From Halictus rubicundus (taxonomy: Eukaryota > Arthropoda > Insecta > Hymenoptera > Halictidae), in contig NC_135151.1 in assembly GCF_050948215.1 (NCBI RefSeq), positions 8,286,220 through 8,350,219 on the forward strand: a stretch of 64,000 nucleotides of DNA, given 5' to 3'. The notes below the pieces were generated by a model. The model was not told where the DNA came from and searched no databases. It was given only the letters and a program-made list of their open reading frames with translations. Below, piece after piece: positions 12,993 to 25,112 of this stretch (positions are counted from its first letter, which is position 1; each line of letters starts with the position of its first letter). The translations under genes and the position numbers were made by a program.

Positions 12993-13115
12993 CCATAAGT
13001 AGACCGCGAATCTTTATGCAATTACGGCTTCTGAAAATTTTCAAAAAGTGCTGTACTATAAAGTTCGATGGAATTTAGCACGAATTTAATTTAATTTCCG
13101 ATTTCTAAAAAGACT
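12993..13115 (+). repeat. Partial copy of the TAGACTGCGGATC MITE family
   Basis: It starts AGTAGACCGCGAATC followed by TTTATGCAATTACGG. It aligns over about 120 bp with the reverse complement of the right half of the copy at 20,684-20,891. Confidence 0.75.
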
Positions 13116-13918
13116 ATGATCACGGAAAAGTAATCTTTTTAAAATCCGTCTAGAAAAATTCCAAATCGTATAAACATCCGTGGTCTATTTGTAAGATTTG
13201 GCATAATCTTGTACGGATAATAATTTCGTTTGAATATTTCTGCAACACTAATTTGCAGCTGTTACAACGAAAGTTGTCCCATTGATTGGCTACAGAGAAA
13301 AACTGTGGAAAGCGGGTGAAGAAATGAACGATTGAAACAGTCACGTACGTGGATAGGGGCGACACATTTGCGAGAGAACCAGTTCGACGTTAAACCAAGA
13401 AGGACACATTGAACGAGTAACACACCACTTTGCTTCCAAATATTTTGGAAAGGACGATCAAGCGGTTCGCAATCGAAACGAAAAACGAAGTACCCGGGAA
13501 CCCTTGGTAGGATGCAAGCGATTACGAAAGAACAGCCGATCGGTGAACGTTATTGTCCAAGTGGGTATATCTATGGATCGAAAGATAGTCGCTTCGTAAC
13601 GTTTTCACTTTTACACGGTCCCCATTCGTGCCCGCCCATGCATACTCCATTCGACATTCGAGCGTTTGGTCGCGTCCGAAACACCAGAAAAGATAATTGT
13701 ATAAGACATGCACGATGTAACACGCCCCTCCCTTCATGCGAGAAGAAAATCACAGTTGTTTACTTCATATTTTTGTTTCTTTGTCCCCTTTCTTGCTCAT
13801 GCGCGCGCATGCGCACACGCTTTCCTTTCTCTCCTTCTCTGTCGCGCACACGCACGCATCCACACAGCCATGAATATACTTATGCATGCAGACTTGCAAA
13901 CAAACATTCATACATAGA

Positions 13919-13975
13919 TACATACATACATCCACACATCCATACATCCATCCATCCATCCATCCATCCATCCAT
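13919..13975 (+). repeat. (CATA)/(CATC)n microsatellite
   Basis: Tetranucleotide repeats, CATA passing into seven clean CATC-type units. They give open frames on both strands that are not genes. Confidence 0.95.
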
Positions 13976-15803
13976 ACGCAAACATTTCGTTCAACTCGCT
14001 CGCTCAGTCTCTTTCTCCACTGCACGAGAAAACAGATAATATACAATTTGACAACACGATACGTCATACACGCGCGAGTTGAATTTTCGGTTCGCTCTCG
14101 CGCCTATATGCGATTCCCTACGGTACATAATACCTATATATATGTACATATAAACTCGCGCTTTTGTTAAAGGTTTGTACGTATGCAGTGTAAACGTGTG
14201 TTCTTATTGTGTTAACGATACCAATGTATGAGTCGAGCTTCAGGCGGTCCAACAGCTGACGACCAATGAAGACGATGATGGACGATGGATGATCCGGAAA
14301 AGAACAATACTCGGGGGGTAGGGGTGTTGGGGGCACTGCTACGACATCCGAGGCGGCGACAACGCGTCGCAGATTGTCGGCGCCAACGTGTCCCATGAGA
14401 AGGTAGGTCCGAATCGATTCCTGAGGATTTCAGAAAACCGAAGGATTAACGGTAGAGGTCAAACGGGCTCTCCTCCTCTTGTTACTCGGCAAATAAGATC
14501 GATCCGTGATTATTCTTTTTCTTTCCCGAATGATTGAATGACGTGTTTCGTTTCGGTGTCTGTGTGTGGCTCGTTTGCGGTGGTGATTTGCATTCACGGT
14601 GCGAGGTTAAGGGAGAAAAGTCCATGACGATCACAGTTGACGACAGAAGAGTGTGCATATGCAACCGGATGTTGTTGTTGTTGATTTAATTGAATTTAGC
14701 TGTTCCTCCTTCTTGGGTTTCGGATATTTCTTTTTTTTCTTCTTTGCATTTAGAGGCATTCACGATTTTTTCTTCTTCTCGATCGTCGTAGAAGGGAGAG
14801 ACATACCAAGAACATCGGAATACGAGAGGTTTCCCGAATAATCGATAAGAGTGCTACATAAAGAGACTTCGTGGAAGAAAAGAGATTTGCGACGGTAAAA
14901 ACACGTTGAATTCTTCTTGAGGGAGAGAGTCTTGTTTTTTTTTGCGTTTTCCTCTCTCTCTGTCGCGGAACAGAGAAGAGGGTCAGACTGGTTCGTTGTT
15001 CCCCGGTCCCGCGCAGCGTCCCTTCAGGATCGACGGAGACGCGCGCGAGAGGAGGCTGAGATCAATTTGTCGGGCTGGGAGAGTTCCTCGCGGAGCTCGC
15101 CCATTTTGTTTTCAGTTTCTCACTGTGCAATGGCGGTCTCGCTGCTTCTTCCCCTTTTACACAGCTGGAACAAAATAAAAGCCCCGGGATCTTCTCGCGA
15201 GACGCGCCGGGGCGCGACGACGACGACAACGACGGTTGGTCTCTGGTGTCATCGTTGTTACACGAACGCGCGCGCGCGCGACGTTATTTTCCTTCGATTA
15301 ATCAACGACAATGATGACGCATCTTCCGCCACGAGTATATCCTCTATCACGAAGAATCACGGAAAGATTCATAGAGGACGATTCGCGCACGATGGTTAGA
15401 CTAGAATCAGTCGTGGTTGCAAATGACTGCGACCCCCGTCGGGATCGCGTGAATTCGTTCGTAGAATTTGGCCAAGAAGAATCGGATTTCTATTTTGTAT
15501 TCCCCATACAATTGTTTTCTCGTTGTTGTTGTTGTTGCTGACGTGGTCGATGTTGAGGACCCTTTTGTTGTCGGGAACACTGTTCAATGGGTGCATGCGT
15601 GCGTGCGTTCGTGTACACGAATGGAAAAAAATACATTATGTTTTCACTTTGACCAGAGGGGAGCACGATCACATATATCACGAAATAAGAAAAAAAGAAA
15701 CGCGTGTGGTTTGATCAGTCCGAGAGCGTGATGCACGTCCAATGGAGACGAAGCGAGACGTCTAGCGTCGTCGCAGCGACGAATGAATTAGCCGTGGAAC
15801 GCT

Positions 15804-16352
15804 TCAACTGGAAACGAACGCAGCGATTTGCTCGCTGAACTGCGAGTGTTCCAGCAACAACGAATCTTTGCAGCTCTCGAATTGTTGTTGTTGTTGTTGC
15901 TGTTGTTGCTGTTGTTGATGGTGGTGGTGCTGATGGGGATGCTGGTGTTGTTGATGATGATACTGATGCTGTTGTTGCTCCTCCGGATCCGGTTCCGTGC
16001 GCTCATAGAGCACACAAATGGATCCGTTCTCGCCGATTCTGTACGATACTTCCGCCGGATCGATCCACATTGTTAGCTCGGTCGGAAACAAGCTGTGCAA
16101 CACCGTCGGCAGCAATCCTACGTTCGCGCCTGCCTGGGCGATCACCGGATCCATTTTACCGTTGATACGTATGCAACGGTAACCGGAACCGCGATTCGGA
16201 CGATCCGGGAACCAATGGTCCCTGTAACGGTGACGGAGAACCTCTGTCAACGATGACTTGAACATCTCGAGCTGCCGCTCGGACAGCTGACCCGCCTGCA
16301 GACGCAGCAGATGCACCAAAAAATCCGCCGCTGACACAATTTCCAGTCTCAT
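15804..16352 (-). CDS. BTG: BTG/Tob-family antiproliferative protein (BTG1/2/3-like)
   Basis: Single-exon frame of 182 residues ending in a stop. The BTG domain spans about residues 1-118. Box A is visible at 43-63 (YRDHWFPDRP, then GYRCIRI) and Box B at 90-108 (LTMWIDPAEVSYRIGE). In this family the domain binds the CAF1/CNOT7 deadenylase and couples it to mRNA decay and cell-cycle control. The tail holds a Gln/His-rich stretch (about 126-158) encoded by CAG/CAA/CAC repeats, followed by a short unrelated C-terminus. The start is the Met that begins the conserved N-terminal helix; no better upstream start is in frame. Lack of introns is unusual compared with vertebrate BTG1/2, which have two exons. 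Direct paralogue assignment (BTG1/2 or BTG3) is uncertain. Isolated gene, nearest coding neighbour about 25 kb away. Confidence 0.92.
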   Translation of the reverse strand: MRLEIVSAADFLVHLLRLQAGQLSERQLEMFKSSLTEVLRHRYRDHWFPDRPNRGSGYRCIRINGKMDPVIAQAGANVGLLPTVLHSLFPTELTMWIDPAEVSYRIGENGSICVLYERTEPDPEEQQQHQYHHQQHQHPHQHHHHQQQQQQQQQQQQFESCKDSLLLEHSQFSEQIAAFVSS

Positions 16353-17450
16353 GGTTGCTAAGCGAAGTCACCCAGGTCGGATCGATCTACGAGGAAATGT
16401 TGTATATGTCACACCTTTTCCAGTCCTCTTCCTCCCCCGCCGGCCCCTTTTCCCTTTTCCCCGATGGTGAAAACGGAGGCGACGCGCGGCGATCGAAGCG
16501 TAACACCGTTTCTTCCTCCTCGATTCGATGGGTCACGGCGCGAGAGAGGCCGTTGTTGTTCGTGGCGGGATGTACTCAGGAATCTTCACAAAATGGCGGC
16601 GCGGCCACGTCGCACGGTTGCACTTCGTATCCGCTCGTCGACGCTCCAGCGCGAAAATGGAGTACCGGTCGGTTCTCGATGATTCTTTCGCGTATACCGA
16701 CAACGATACGGCTCGAGTAACTCCTCGTTCGTTTGTTCGACGCGACGCGATTCGCCTCGCGAGGATCGTGAGTGGCGGTCGACGGATTTTGAATTCGTGG
16801 CGACGGTCTTGGCTAGACCGACGAATTTGATCACCAAGCGCGCCTAGCTAGCGTGTGTGCGATTTCTCCGTTGTCGCGATCGTTCACGCGGTCCAAATCG
16901 TTTCTCCGATCCCTGGGATGCCCGCGAGAAGCGACAGACCTGCGAGATATATTCGATATACTTTAACGATCACTATCGCGTCGCGACGATAAACCTTTTA
17001 TTCTTCCTTGTTCTTTTTTTTAACGAGGAATCTTCTTTCTCCCACGCTGTGTTTTCACTCTGTACACACCTTTCGAAACGACGACGGAATAAACTTTCTC
17101 GCGATGCCTAAAACCGACGCGCCCTCTTTTCTCTATATAGCGGAACAACCGCACCCACCGACTACCAACGACTTTCTAGTGGCATCAACCGTCGACACGA
17201 ACCAAGTAGCTTTGTCTCTTTGTTCGCGCAACCCGCGGTGGGGATAGTACGCGCTCGCCGGTTGGATAGCAGTCTTCCCTACTACGGACAGCTGTCACGT
17301 GCTCAGAATCTGCGCGTGCTAAGCTGCGCGGACGTTTGCAGCTGCGTCCCGAATACGGATCGTCTGCGCGAATAGGAGTTCTCAACCGGTTTATACCCAC
17401 GTCATTATAAGAGTGGGCGATTTTCGGAGCCGTGCACGAGCGTTTCTCCG
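16353..17450 (-). promoter_or_regulatory. CpG-rich upstream region of the BTG gene
   Basis: The 1.1 kb upstream of the BTG start is clearly richer in G, C and CpG than its surroundings, with many CGCG, TCGA and ACGT words. It probably holds the promoter and 5' UTR. No TATA box or initiator can be assigned with confidence. The short open frames on both strands look fortuitous. Confidence 0.4.
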
Positions 17451-17989
17451 AAAATCGAGTTACGGAGAAGATTACGCGTATGGAGCTTGTTCATTCGACC
17501 AACCGGAGAAAATACTTTCCAACAGTACAATGAGGGTCTTACCACACAAGTAATATCTTTTTTCGCTGGACGTACATGTACATATGTAGTTATACGTATT
17601 TTCTTCTTATCGCGTGATGTATAATTTCCACTTCAAAATACATATTTGTATCTACAGTAATTGTATCGACAGATTATGTACGTGCAATCACATTGAAGAA
17701 GGTTCCTTGCGAACGGTGCTTGCAAAGCATTGTTGATATGTGCACGCCAAGTTGCGTGTGTATTAGGTACATGCGAGTTGAATCGCAGGAAACACAACAA
17801 ACTTTGCAATGTAGATTTCAGTTTCGTATCAATTCTTAATTAGAAATTTCTTATTCGACATCCTGCATTGAGCTTGAATTATTACTTCAATTTAATTATA
17901 ACTTGTTACTTCAGTAAATTATTACCATTACTCTGTAACTTTAAGATTGTTACAACGATAACAATGGCAACACTATACATTCTTTGCCC

Positions 17990-18525
17990 ATTACAAAAAT
18001 TATAACTTTTGAAATACGTAGGTACTTGGAGAACAATGAAAAATATAAAATTAGAAATGAAACCTTTCTGAAAGACGCTATCACAAGGCACAGTTATATG
18101 AGTCAGATTTATTTGTGTTCTTATTCGTAATAGAATATGCGTATATATTTTTATGATTCAGAACATACTTAACGTAATTCCAGGCCAATTTTCTCAACGT
18201 TCTCGATTGTAACATTAGAAGTGGTAATTATGATAATAATTAAAAATAGAAAAAGATATAATCGTAGTCGAGTCAGATTTATTTATATTCTTACTCATAG
18301 CTATTTATATTACATTATTACATATCGTAATTTCTTTTAAATATACTTTTAAGAATCAAAACACAAACTAACGTAATTCAAAAAAGTATGCTTTCAATAC
18401 ACAAACCAGTTATAAAAATTATAACTACTGAAACAATTATTACATTATTGTTATAATTAAAAATGTGAGAAGAAAAATTAAACCCTTTTGAAAGAGTGTT
18501 TTAGAGGGTACGCGAGTTAAATGAT
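17990..18525 (+). repeat. Degenerate direct repeats (unit about 170-200 bp)
   Basis: Blocks recur in order: AAAATTATAACT with TTTGAAA or ACTGAAA (18,000 and 18,416), GAGTCAGATTTATTT (18,101 and 18,271), and ACGTAATTC (18,173 and 18,373). The units are diverged and not coding. Confidence 0.6.
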
Positions 18526-20099
18526 TACAAATATTATTTTTACGAAAATTACTAATAAAATCTAAGAGTTTCTAACGTCGAGTTATTAAAAGACGTTTAA
18601 AATAAATTTTAGATAATGATGATAAAAGGTATTTCTGATAAAGTTGAATGTGTTTTCTTGCTTCATTTTAATATGAAAAAACTGGATTAGAAAAAATTGA
18701 AAAAACGGAGAATCGTAACTAGAAACATATACAATGTTTGTCTCAAAGATGTGTATGTATATGAACCGAAGATTCATTACAATGTTGTAACAAAACTTTG
18801 AAATACAAAAATACATAACGTGAGTAAGCTGACGATCGATCATCATTTTGCCTTAATATTTCATTTTACAGTATGTATTGGTTCTTTTGTTAATACAAGA
18901 GATTCGATTTCAAATGTAATTTTTCATGTTATAACTTGAAATTAAAACTCCAAATCACCTATATTTATTTGATTTATTTTTAGAATAATTGTATTTCTTA
19001 TAATATAATTATTTAATATTATGTTTCCAAATTGCACAATTCTGTTGCTGTACAACGGATTTAAGTACCTAGAGAAAAAAGTCATTTACAATTGCACATG
19101 GTAAAAAAAATTTTGTCGCATACATAATACAGTGAGTTTTACGCGTGTATTGACATGTATTATAAATGCACACCAGTGCGTAACTTTCACTGAAAATGCA
19201 AAAAGTAAATAACAATCGGACCATTCTGTTTTTTTTTCACAGGGTAGATAAATATCACTCGACTCGTTCACATTGTGCGCCGCAGGATACGTATTCTATC
19301 CTGTCTCATCCGTTCTCCTTTTTTATTTGGAACAATCCGATTTACTCTTTTTGTTATTTCATTTGATAAAAACGAATTTCACGCGGTCACGGCTAACTGC
19401 AAGCTAAAACAGTAAGTCTGAAACAAGTATGTAAGTCTGTATGCAGTTACTTATCGTTCAAACTTCCGACTGTTTATTTCTTTTTCATTTCCTTGCTGAT
19501 TTTGATGCATTCATAAATATGAGAAATTTAAGAAAGTAGAATTTTTATTTTCTTTCGCAGCATTTTTAACTTGTTGAAAGTGTCGACGCAAAAAGAAAAC
19601 TTCTTACTTCGTCATAAATACATTTAGTAAACGAGTGACGCAAATTCGACTGACACATACAAACGACAAGAGAACTCGTTCTCCCTGTGGCTAAAATACT
19701 ATCCGTCGCGAATGCATTGACCCTAAAAATTCTAACCTCTAGCCTGCTAGGCGCAAATAATATTCATAATTCTATCGGTTGACAACGATAGAAAGGAGAG
19801 TGATAAAAAACCAAGCCTGGCCGGGCGCTCATATATTTTAGAGCAATTTATTCAATTTAAAATTTGCGTAAAGATCTGTAGTTCGCTCAGACATTGGACG
19901 TACTCGTCAAGAGAGATTTCTTTTCCAGCACGAAATTAGCAAAGTTCATTTGTCTTGTGTCTCCCTTCATTGAGTCGGATAGCCGGGGAGTTTCGCGTAT
20001 CGATTTTCTCACAATTTCCCTCGTTTATTTCATTCTGTCGCTGTTGGATTATTCCCCCGGCCCAGCCAGCCTTGATAAAAGGATACGTCGTCTACTACA

Positions 20100-20680
20100 T
20101 ACCTGATGGTCGAGGGTGACCTGCGATCCATGATCCCCCAATGAGCATTTACAGACCCCTCCCTCCCCCCTTTTCCAACTACCTCACCCTTTTCCTGCTG
20201 TTCCCCGCCGCGCTGCTTTTCTGCCCCTTGGTCTGCGCGCGCGCGTTCAGCGCCCCAAACCGTGCACTCCTAATAATACATATAAAACTAATGCAGGCAG
20301 CTAGAAAATGCACAAAATCTACCCCCACGTTGACGACCAGTCGGCTTGCCTCCGCTATGAAAACGACTGCCAGGCTGATTTTCTAAGCGTAGTGCTCCGC
20401 TATCGAAAAAGTTGCCAGCCTGCTGTGCAACCCTTCCGAGCCTCACCGAGTCCCCCTCGCTTTTCACTGATTCTATTGATGCGCTTCTACGATTTGGACC
20501 AGCGGTTCTCAACTATTTTTTCGAATGTAGCACGAGGATTGCTAAATTACTACATACATATAATGGTCGATAGTAGAGTTACCCAAAAACTCGCACTTTT
20601 CGAGAAAGCTGTTGTACTCGGGCCTATCACTCTCGCAGATCATGGAAATTATAGTTATGAGATTTAATAGAATTGAATAC
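20100..20680. other. GC-richer stretch without a recognised gene
   Basis: A pyrimidine-rich segment (20,150-20,250) and short open frames on both strands, none with recognisable domains. It could be an exon of an unidentified transcript, but nothing supports that directly. Confidence 0.3.
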
Positions 20681-20683
20681 CAA

Positions 20684-20891
20684 TAACTATACTGTGGATG
20701 TTTATGCAATTTTCGATTTCTGTCGGCAAATTTTAGGAAAGTGGAAACAAATAAATTCTAATTTTCAGTAGCAGTGACATTTATAGATCTCGAATAAATA
20801 AAAGTCGTACTAAATTTTGTGGAATTTTATATTATAGCATTTTTTGAAAATTTTCAGAAGCGATAAATACATAAAGATCCGCAATCTAGCA
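20684..20891. mobile_element. TAGACTGCGGATC-family MITE, both ends present
   Basis: The left end (ACTGTGGATGTTTATGCAA) and the reverse complement of the right end (AGATTGCGGATCTTTATG) are recognisably the same terminus, and the flanking arms (CTGAAAATTTTC type) pair. About 208 bp, non-coding. Confidence 0.7.
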
Positions 20892-21887
20892 ATAACTTTA
20901 TTTTCAATTGATTGAAACCATTCTCAGAAGAAATAGAATTTTATTTAATTTCCTTAGAACAATGTAACTCTGAAGGGCTCTTAAATTATATCGCCAAGTA
21001 AAATTAGATCGACTTAAATATTCACCGCGTATATAGTGGAGGAAATATTACGCAAATGATTACACAAGAAACGATTTCGTGGACGTATGTTGATTGCTTC
21101 GTACATGTTTAAAGTAAATTGTGTTAGTTATAATTCGACAACAAAATGTTCATCGTAAGTTGCGAGATCACATGAGTCCGCAACAGGTAACTGGGAACCA
21201 CTGGTTTAGGTCGAATCGGAGGTGGTCGTTCAGGTAACTACATAAAAGCAAATCGTACAGCTTCGGATGCAGCTGTTATTTCAATTATGTGTTGCAAGCG
21301 CCTTGCTTTTTCGTGTTTCCGCAAAAGTTTCTTTCGCAACGGACATGTTTAATATATTTAAATAACGCGAGTATATTTCTTTAATGTTTTATTATTTCTT
21401 CAACTTTCTCTTACTTAATCACGCCATTTGCTTTCTCAAAAACCTACTCTAAATTTGCATTTTGCGCATTAATCGACAACGAAACGAACTTTTGGGACAA
21501 ACCAAGAGAACTTTCTTTTGTAAGAAAAAATTATAATAATTCTGTGTACGATAAAAAATACATTTTTAATGATTAGTGATCATTATACAATTGCATCGTT
21601 GCTTCATAGTGAGTATATAGAATAATATTGTGAAAAATAATTCGTCTGACAATTTAACCACAAAACATAGATAATTTATTCGTTTAAACAATTGTTTAAA
21701 TAATACGAATTTATTTATTTAAACAATTGCTTAAATAGTAAAGATTTATTTATTTAGTTCTTCATTCAGCACTTCTTGTGTTTTTGTTGACGCGTACATT
21801 TGTTGATATAGACGAACTCAGTTCCCCTACTGTATGAATTCGGAATTCGCGCACCACTACGTCAAGTTATTTATTATTTGTCTTTCC

Positions 21888-22060
21888 CTAAAATTCAAAT
21901 GAGAAATAACATTTTATTTGAAAACAAGAAATAATAAATAAATTATTTGTGGAATTATTTAAATGATTTTTTCATTACATAAGAAGTTTAATTATCATTT
22001 GCTAATGAAATGTTCATTTAATTTGTAATTTGTTATTTATAATTTAAAATAAAATTTACC
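21888..22060 (+). repeat. AT-rich repeat, inverted partner at 23,630-23,800
   Basis: Its reverse complement aligns along nearly its full length with 23,630-23,800, sharing AATTCCACAAATAATTTATT and CATTTGCAAATGATAATTAA-like blocks. The two copies lie about 1.6 kb apart in opposite orientation. Confidence 0.85.
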
Positions 22061-22848
22061 TAAGTCTGTTTATAATACATCGAAGATAAAAGTCTAGACT
22101 TACAAAAAATTGTACACCTTATTACGTTATTAGATATTAATGAATTTCATGTGATTTTAAATTTTAATAAGTCAGTTATTCGTGAGCATTTAGTTGCGTT
22201 TCTATCGCGATCATCGTGTAAGTATGTATACAAACGAAGTGTCAACGTTTGGTACAATTGAATTGAGGAATCGTTCAAATTTCTGAAAGTCTGTTCAGTT
22301 CCAACTTATTGTACCAGGTATGATTAATGATCCTTAACGTGAGTTTAAAATCGAGTATTACGAATTATGTTCGAAGAGAATTCATAGAGACGTTATTGAA
22401 CTAGCTATAAAAAAAGTGCAAAAAATAAATATTACCATTTTAATTACCAATTATTATAACGAATTTTTCTATCGATTATAACTATAACTAATAAATAAAT
22501 TGCAAATAATTTCTTAATCATGTAGATATGTACTAAGGACTAAGACTATTTTGGAACAATTATACGTTCCATTTATAGATATATATAAAAGATATATAAA
22601 AGATTGTGAACGGTATCACAGTTGAGAGAATACACACATAACTAAAGATACGATATACGATGCTACTTCATCCAATAGAAGCTACTCGAACACGATTTTC
22701 GTACATATCTTACTTTACAAGATTTTACAAATATTTTGAAAGTATTTCTAAAACGATTCTACAGAAACAACATTCATTAGTTAATATGTGCGGAGCACAA
22801 ACCAGGTACAAAAAACACGCTGCGATTTCACAGTCGAAAACCTAAGCG

Positions 22849-23046
22849 TTTTGTATAATTGAAATTATATAAAAATAAATCTGTATCGTCATTTTATGGA
22901 AGTTGTTCATCTACTAATTCATTTCGCAACAAATAGACTATTATCTACGTTTAATATATTAACAATAACTTTTTTTAAGGACCGATCATTTTGACCACGC
23001 ACAGTAGGAACAGGTATACAAGATGTGTCGGTAGGTTTAGTGTTAA
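22849..23046 (+). repeat. Dispersed repeat, copy 2 (partner 2,971-3,172)
   Basis: Same orientation and extent as the copy at 2,971-3,172. Both end at GTAGGTTTAGTGTTAA. Confidence 0.85.
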
Positions 23047-23629
23047 AAAGTAGTTGCGATAGGATTCGTCTTATCGTCACTGAAAGCAACAAGAGCACTA
23101 CTGCTGCCGATGCATCGAAAACGGCCGCAACCGAAGTGACGCGACGTCGATAACATACCCGTAATTGTTATATCAAAGTACGACAGTTTGCTGTGATAAC
23201 TATCACGTTACGTAAGCAACAGCAATGCATATACCTATTCTAAAAGCGGTACCTGATCAATACGCGCTACGATCATGTTTATTATAATCTACTTGTTATA
23301 ATCAATATTTGTTAAAGTGGCTGTCCGATAATTCGAATCATAATGAATATTCTGATTATCAAATCAGGGATTAATGCGTTCAGTTTGAAGCGAAGACGAA
23401 GACCTTGCCTATAATTGTTTCTCTTCCGCGTCTTTTTCTCGCGAATTGTTGGCTCTTGGATCATGAATATTCCGAGACATGCGCATTTACAGAGCTTCCG
23501 GTTGTTTATGGGAGCGGTGAATATAAACGGTCACACGTGATTTTCGATTACTGCAATAATGCATACTAGAAGGTATCTAACTTTAAATTAATCCGACCAA
23601 AGCTGATATGAGAGACCAGAGTTGGGCAA

Positions 23630-23800
23630 ATTTCATTTTAAATAATAAATAACAAATTTCAAATTAAATGAACATTTCATTTGCAAATGATAATTAAACA
23701 TTTTATGTAATTAAAAAATCATTTAAATAATTCCACAAATAATTTATTTATCATTTCTTATTTGCAAATAAAATGCTATTTTTCATTTGGATTTGCATTT
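23630..23800 (-). repeat. AT-rich repeat, inverted partner of 21,888-22,060
   Basis: Inverted copy of the segment at 21,888-22,060. Non-coding. Confidence 0.85.
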
Positions 23801-23912
23801 AAACAAAGAAAGTTGACCTTCACCACACATTGGGGTGTACAACTTTCATCTGAAACATTTTTGCGTATAATCAATATTTTTGGAGATATTTGTCTGTAAC
23901 GTTTTATAATTT

Positions 23913-24130
23913 CAGGGTATCCCAAAATTACATCAACTCCGTGAAAGGGGTGGTTCCTGAGGTCATTTGAAGCGACATTTTCCTATGCAAAAATGTCTGC
24001 CTCGGCTTTGTTAAGGAGTTATTAACGAAAAACACGGACCAATCAGAGCACGGCCACGGCCCACGACGGCAGGGAGAGACGGGCTCGGCAGCAGGATCCA
24101 CTGAGCAGGAGCGTTGGTGTTGCGCCGCAG
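23913..24130 (+). mobile_element. GGGTGTCCC-type MITE, left part
   Basis: It starts CAGGGTATCCCAAAATTAC and then follows the copy at 25,113 (GGTCATTTGAAG, CGGCTTTGTTAA, GAGTTATTAACGAAAAA, GACCAATCAGAGC). The right end is not evident. The open frames on the opposite strand (23,928-24,254) come from the element. Confidence 0.75.
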
Positions 24131-24399
24131 TGATAAAGTGAACAAGAAAAGGAGCAGAAATGGATTTATAATAATTAAAACTCGCTTTTTCAGCCGTAAA
24201 TGCATTTGCTGCTTCGAAATGTGTGTCACTGGGCCATTCGGAGATGAACTGCACAGCTGACTTCAGGTATACGGCAATGTCGAAAACTAAGGGCGAACGG
24301 TCAGGTCAACGAACTGCATACCTAGTGGATAATATAGGTTGGTATACCTGGTGGATAATTACGTTGTTGTATATTTATATAATTAGGTTAACCGCATTA

Positions 24400-25010
24400 G
24401 GGATCCCTTAGGGATGTGCGGTCTATACTAAATATCCTATTGCCTACGTAAATAGCTTCTCGAAATGGTTGCCGTCGTACTTTCCAACAATGAAAGTAAT
24501 CAGCGCACTTTCACACAATAGAACATCGCTCACCTCATCGTCGACCTACGGTTTATGACCGGTACACCTGCTGGCGTCTACCTTGGTCGTCTGCTCAGAG
24601 TACCCGGTCTACCTGCGCTCCTACGCGTTTCGGGCTTTCGTCTTCGTCAAGGCGACAGCTGATCAGCTAATAAATATTCGTTGTCGAAGAATGTTACTCA
24701 GTCTCTCTCAGTCTGTGTCAGTCTTGACAGTCTTCAATGCCAGTAACTAGACATATGTACGAACTTCTAGTCAAAACGATCAGTCTTCGACTTGAGTCAC
24801 CTCAGTCCAATCTTTCGACATTAGCCAAGACTTTTTTCTCATCAGTCAATAATGCAGGGAGTCATTTGGCTCAACATTCGAGTCCGCTGTTTGCTTCAAA
24901 CCGATCTACAAGTATCCTCGCAATCACTGTCAAACAAAAATTAGCTGTATATCATGGTGTATGGCGGTACCGCTCAATATCGTCGCTAGCGTAATCGGCC
25001 TTGCAACTTA
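24400..25010. other. Unassigned segment, possible retroelement fragment
   Basis: GC-richer DNA with repeated CAGTCT words, an AATAAA-like signal near 24,668 and a short open frame (24,737-24,994, 85 codons). It might be a long terminal repeat fragment, but no matching second copy, primer-binding site or target duplication is visible in the window. Confidence 0.2.
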
Positions 25011-25112
25011 GGTTCTAACGACTTAGATTCGTAAGGGACTTAATTACTGTGCTTATATTAATTATACTTATTTTTAAAGCATAATGAATATTAAAAAGGA
25101 TATATAACATAC

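Larger units (their letters stand above)
8721..15787. other. Simple-repeat-rich stretch, possible long 3' UTR of the BTG gene
   Basis: No coding gene is recognised. The open frames here (such as 9,724-10,185 minus and 13,512-14,039 plus) come from CA, CT, CATC and TA repeats. The stretch lies directly downstream of the minus-strand BTG gene. It has several AATAAA-type signals on that strand (for example at 9,418-9,424) and Pumilio-like UGUANAUA sites on the minus strand at 11,771-11,778 and 14,141-14,148. A long 3' UTR is an inference only. A separate non-coding transcript is equally possible. Confidence 0.3.

Noticed and set aside
13919..13975. CRISPR-like array from regular repeats
   Set aside because: Tetranucleotide microsatellite without spacers, in a eukaryotic genome.
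13512..14039. 175-codon frame and opposing minus-strand frames
   Set aside because: Composition is dominated by CATC/CATA and CA-type repeats giving His/Ser/Thr runs. No real protein features.
24400..25010. Solo LTR
   Set aside because: No TG..CA borders with a flanking duplication, and no second copy in the window; kept only as an unassigned segment.
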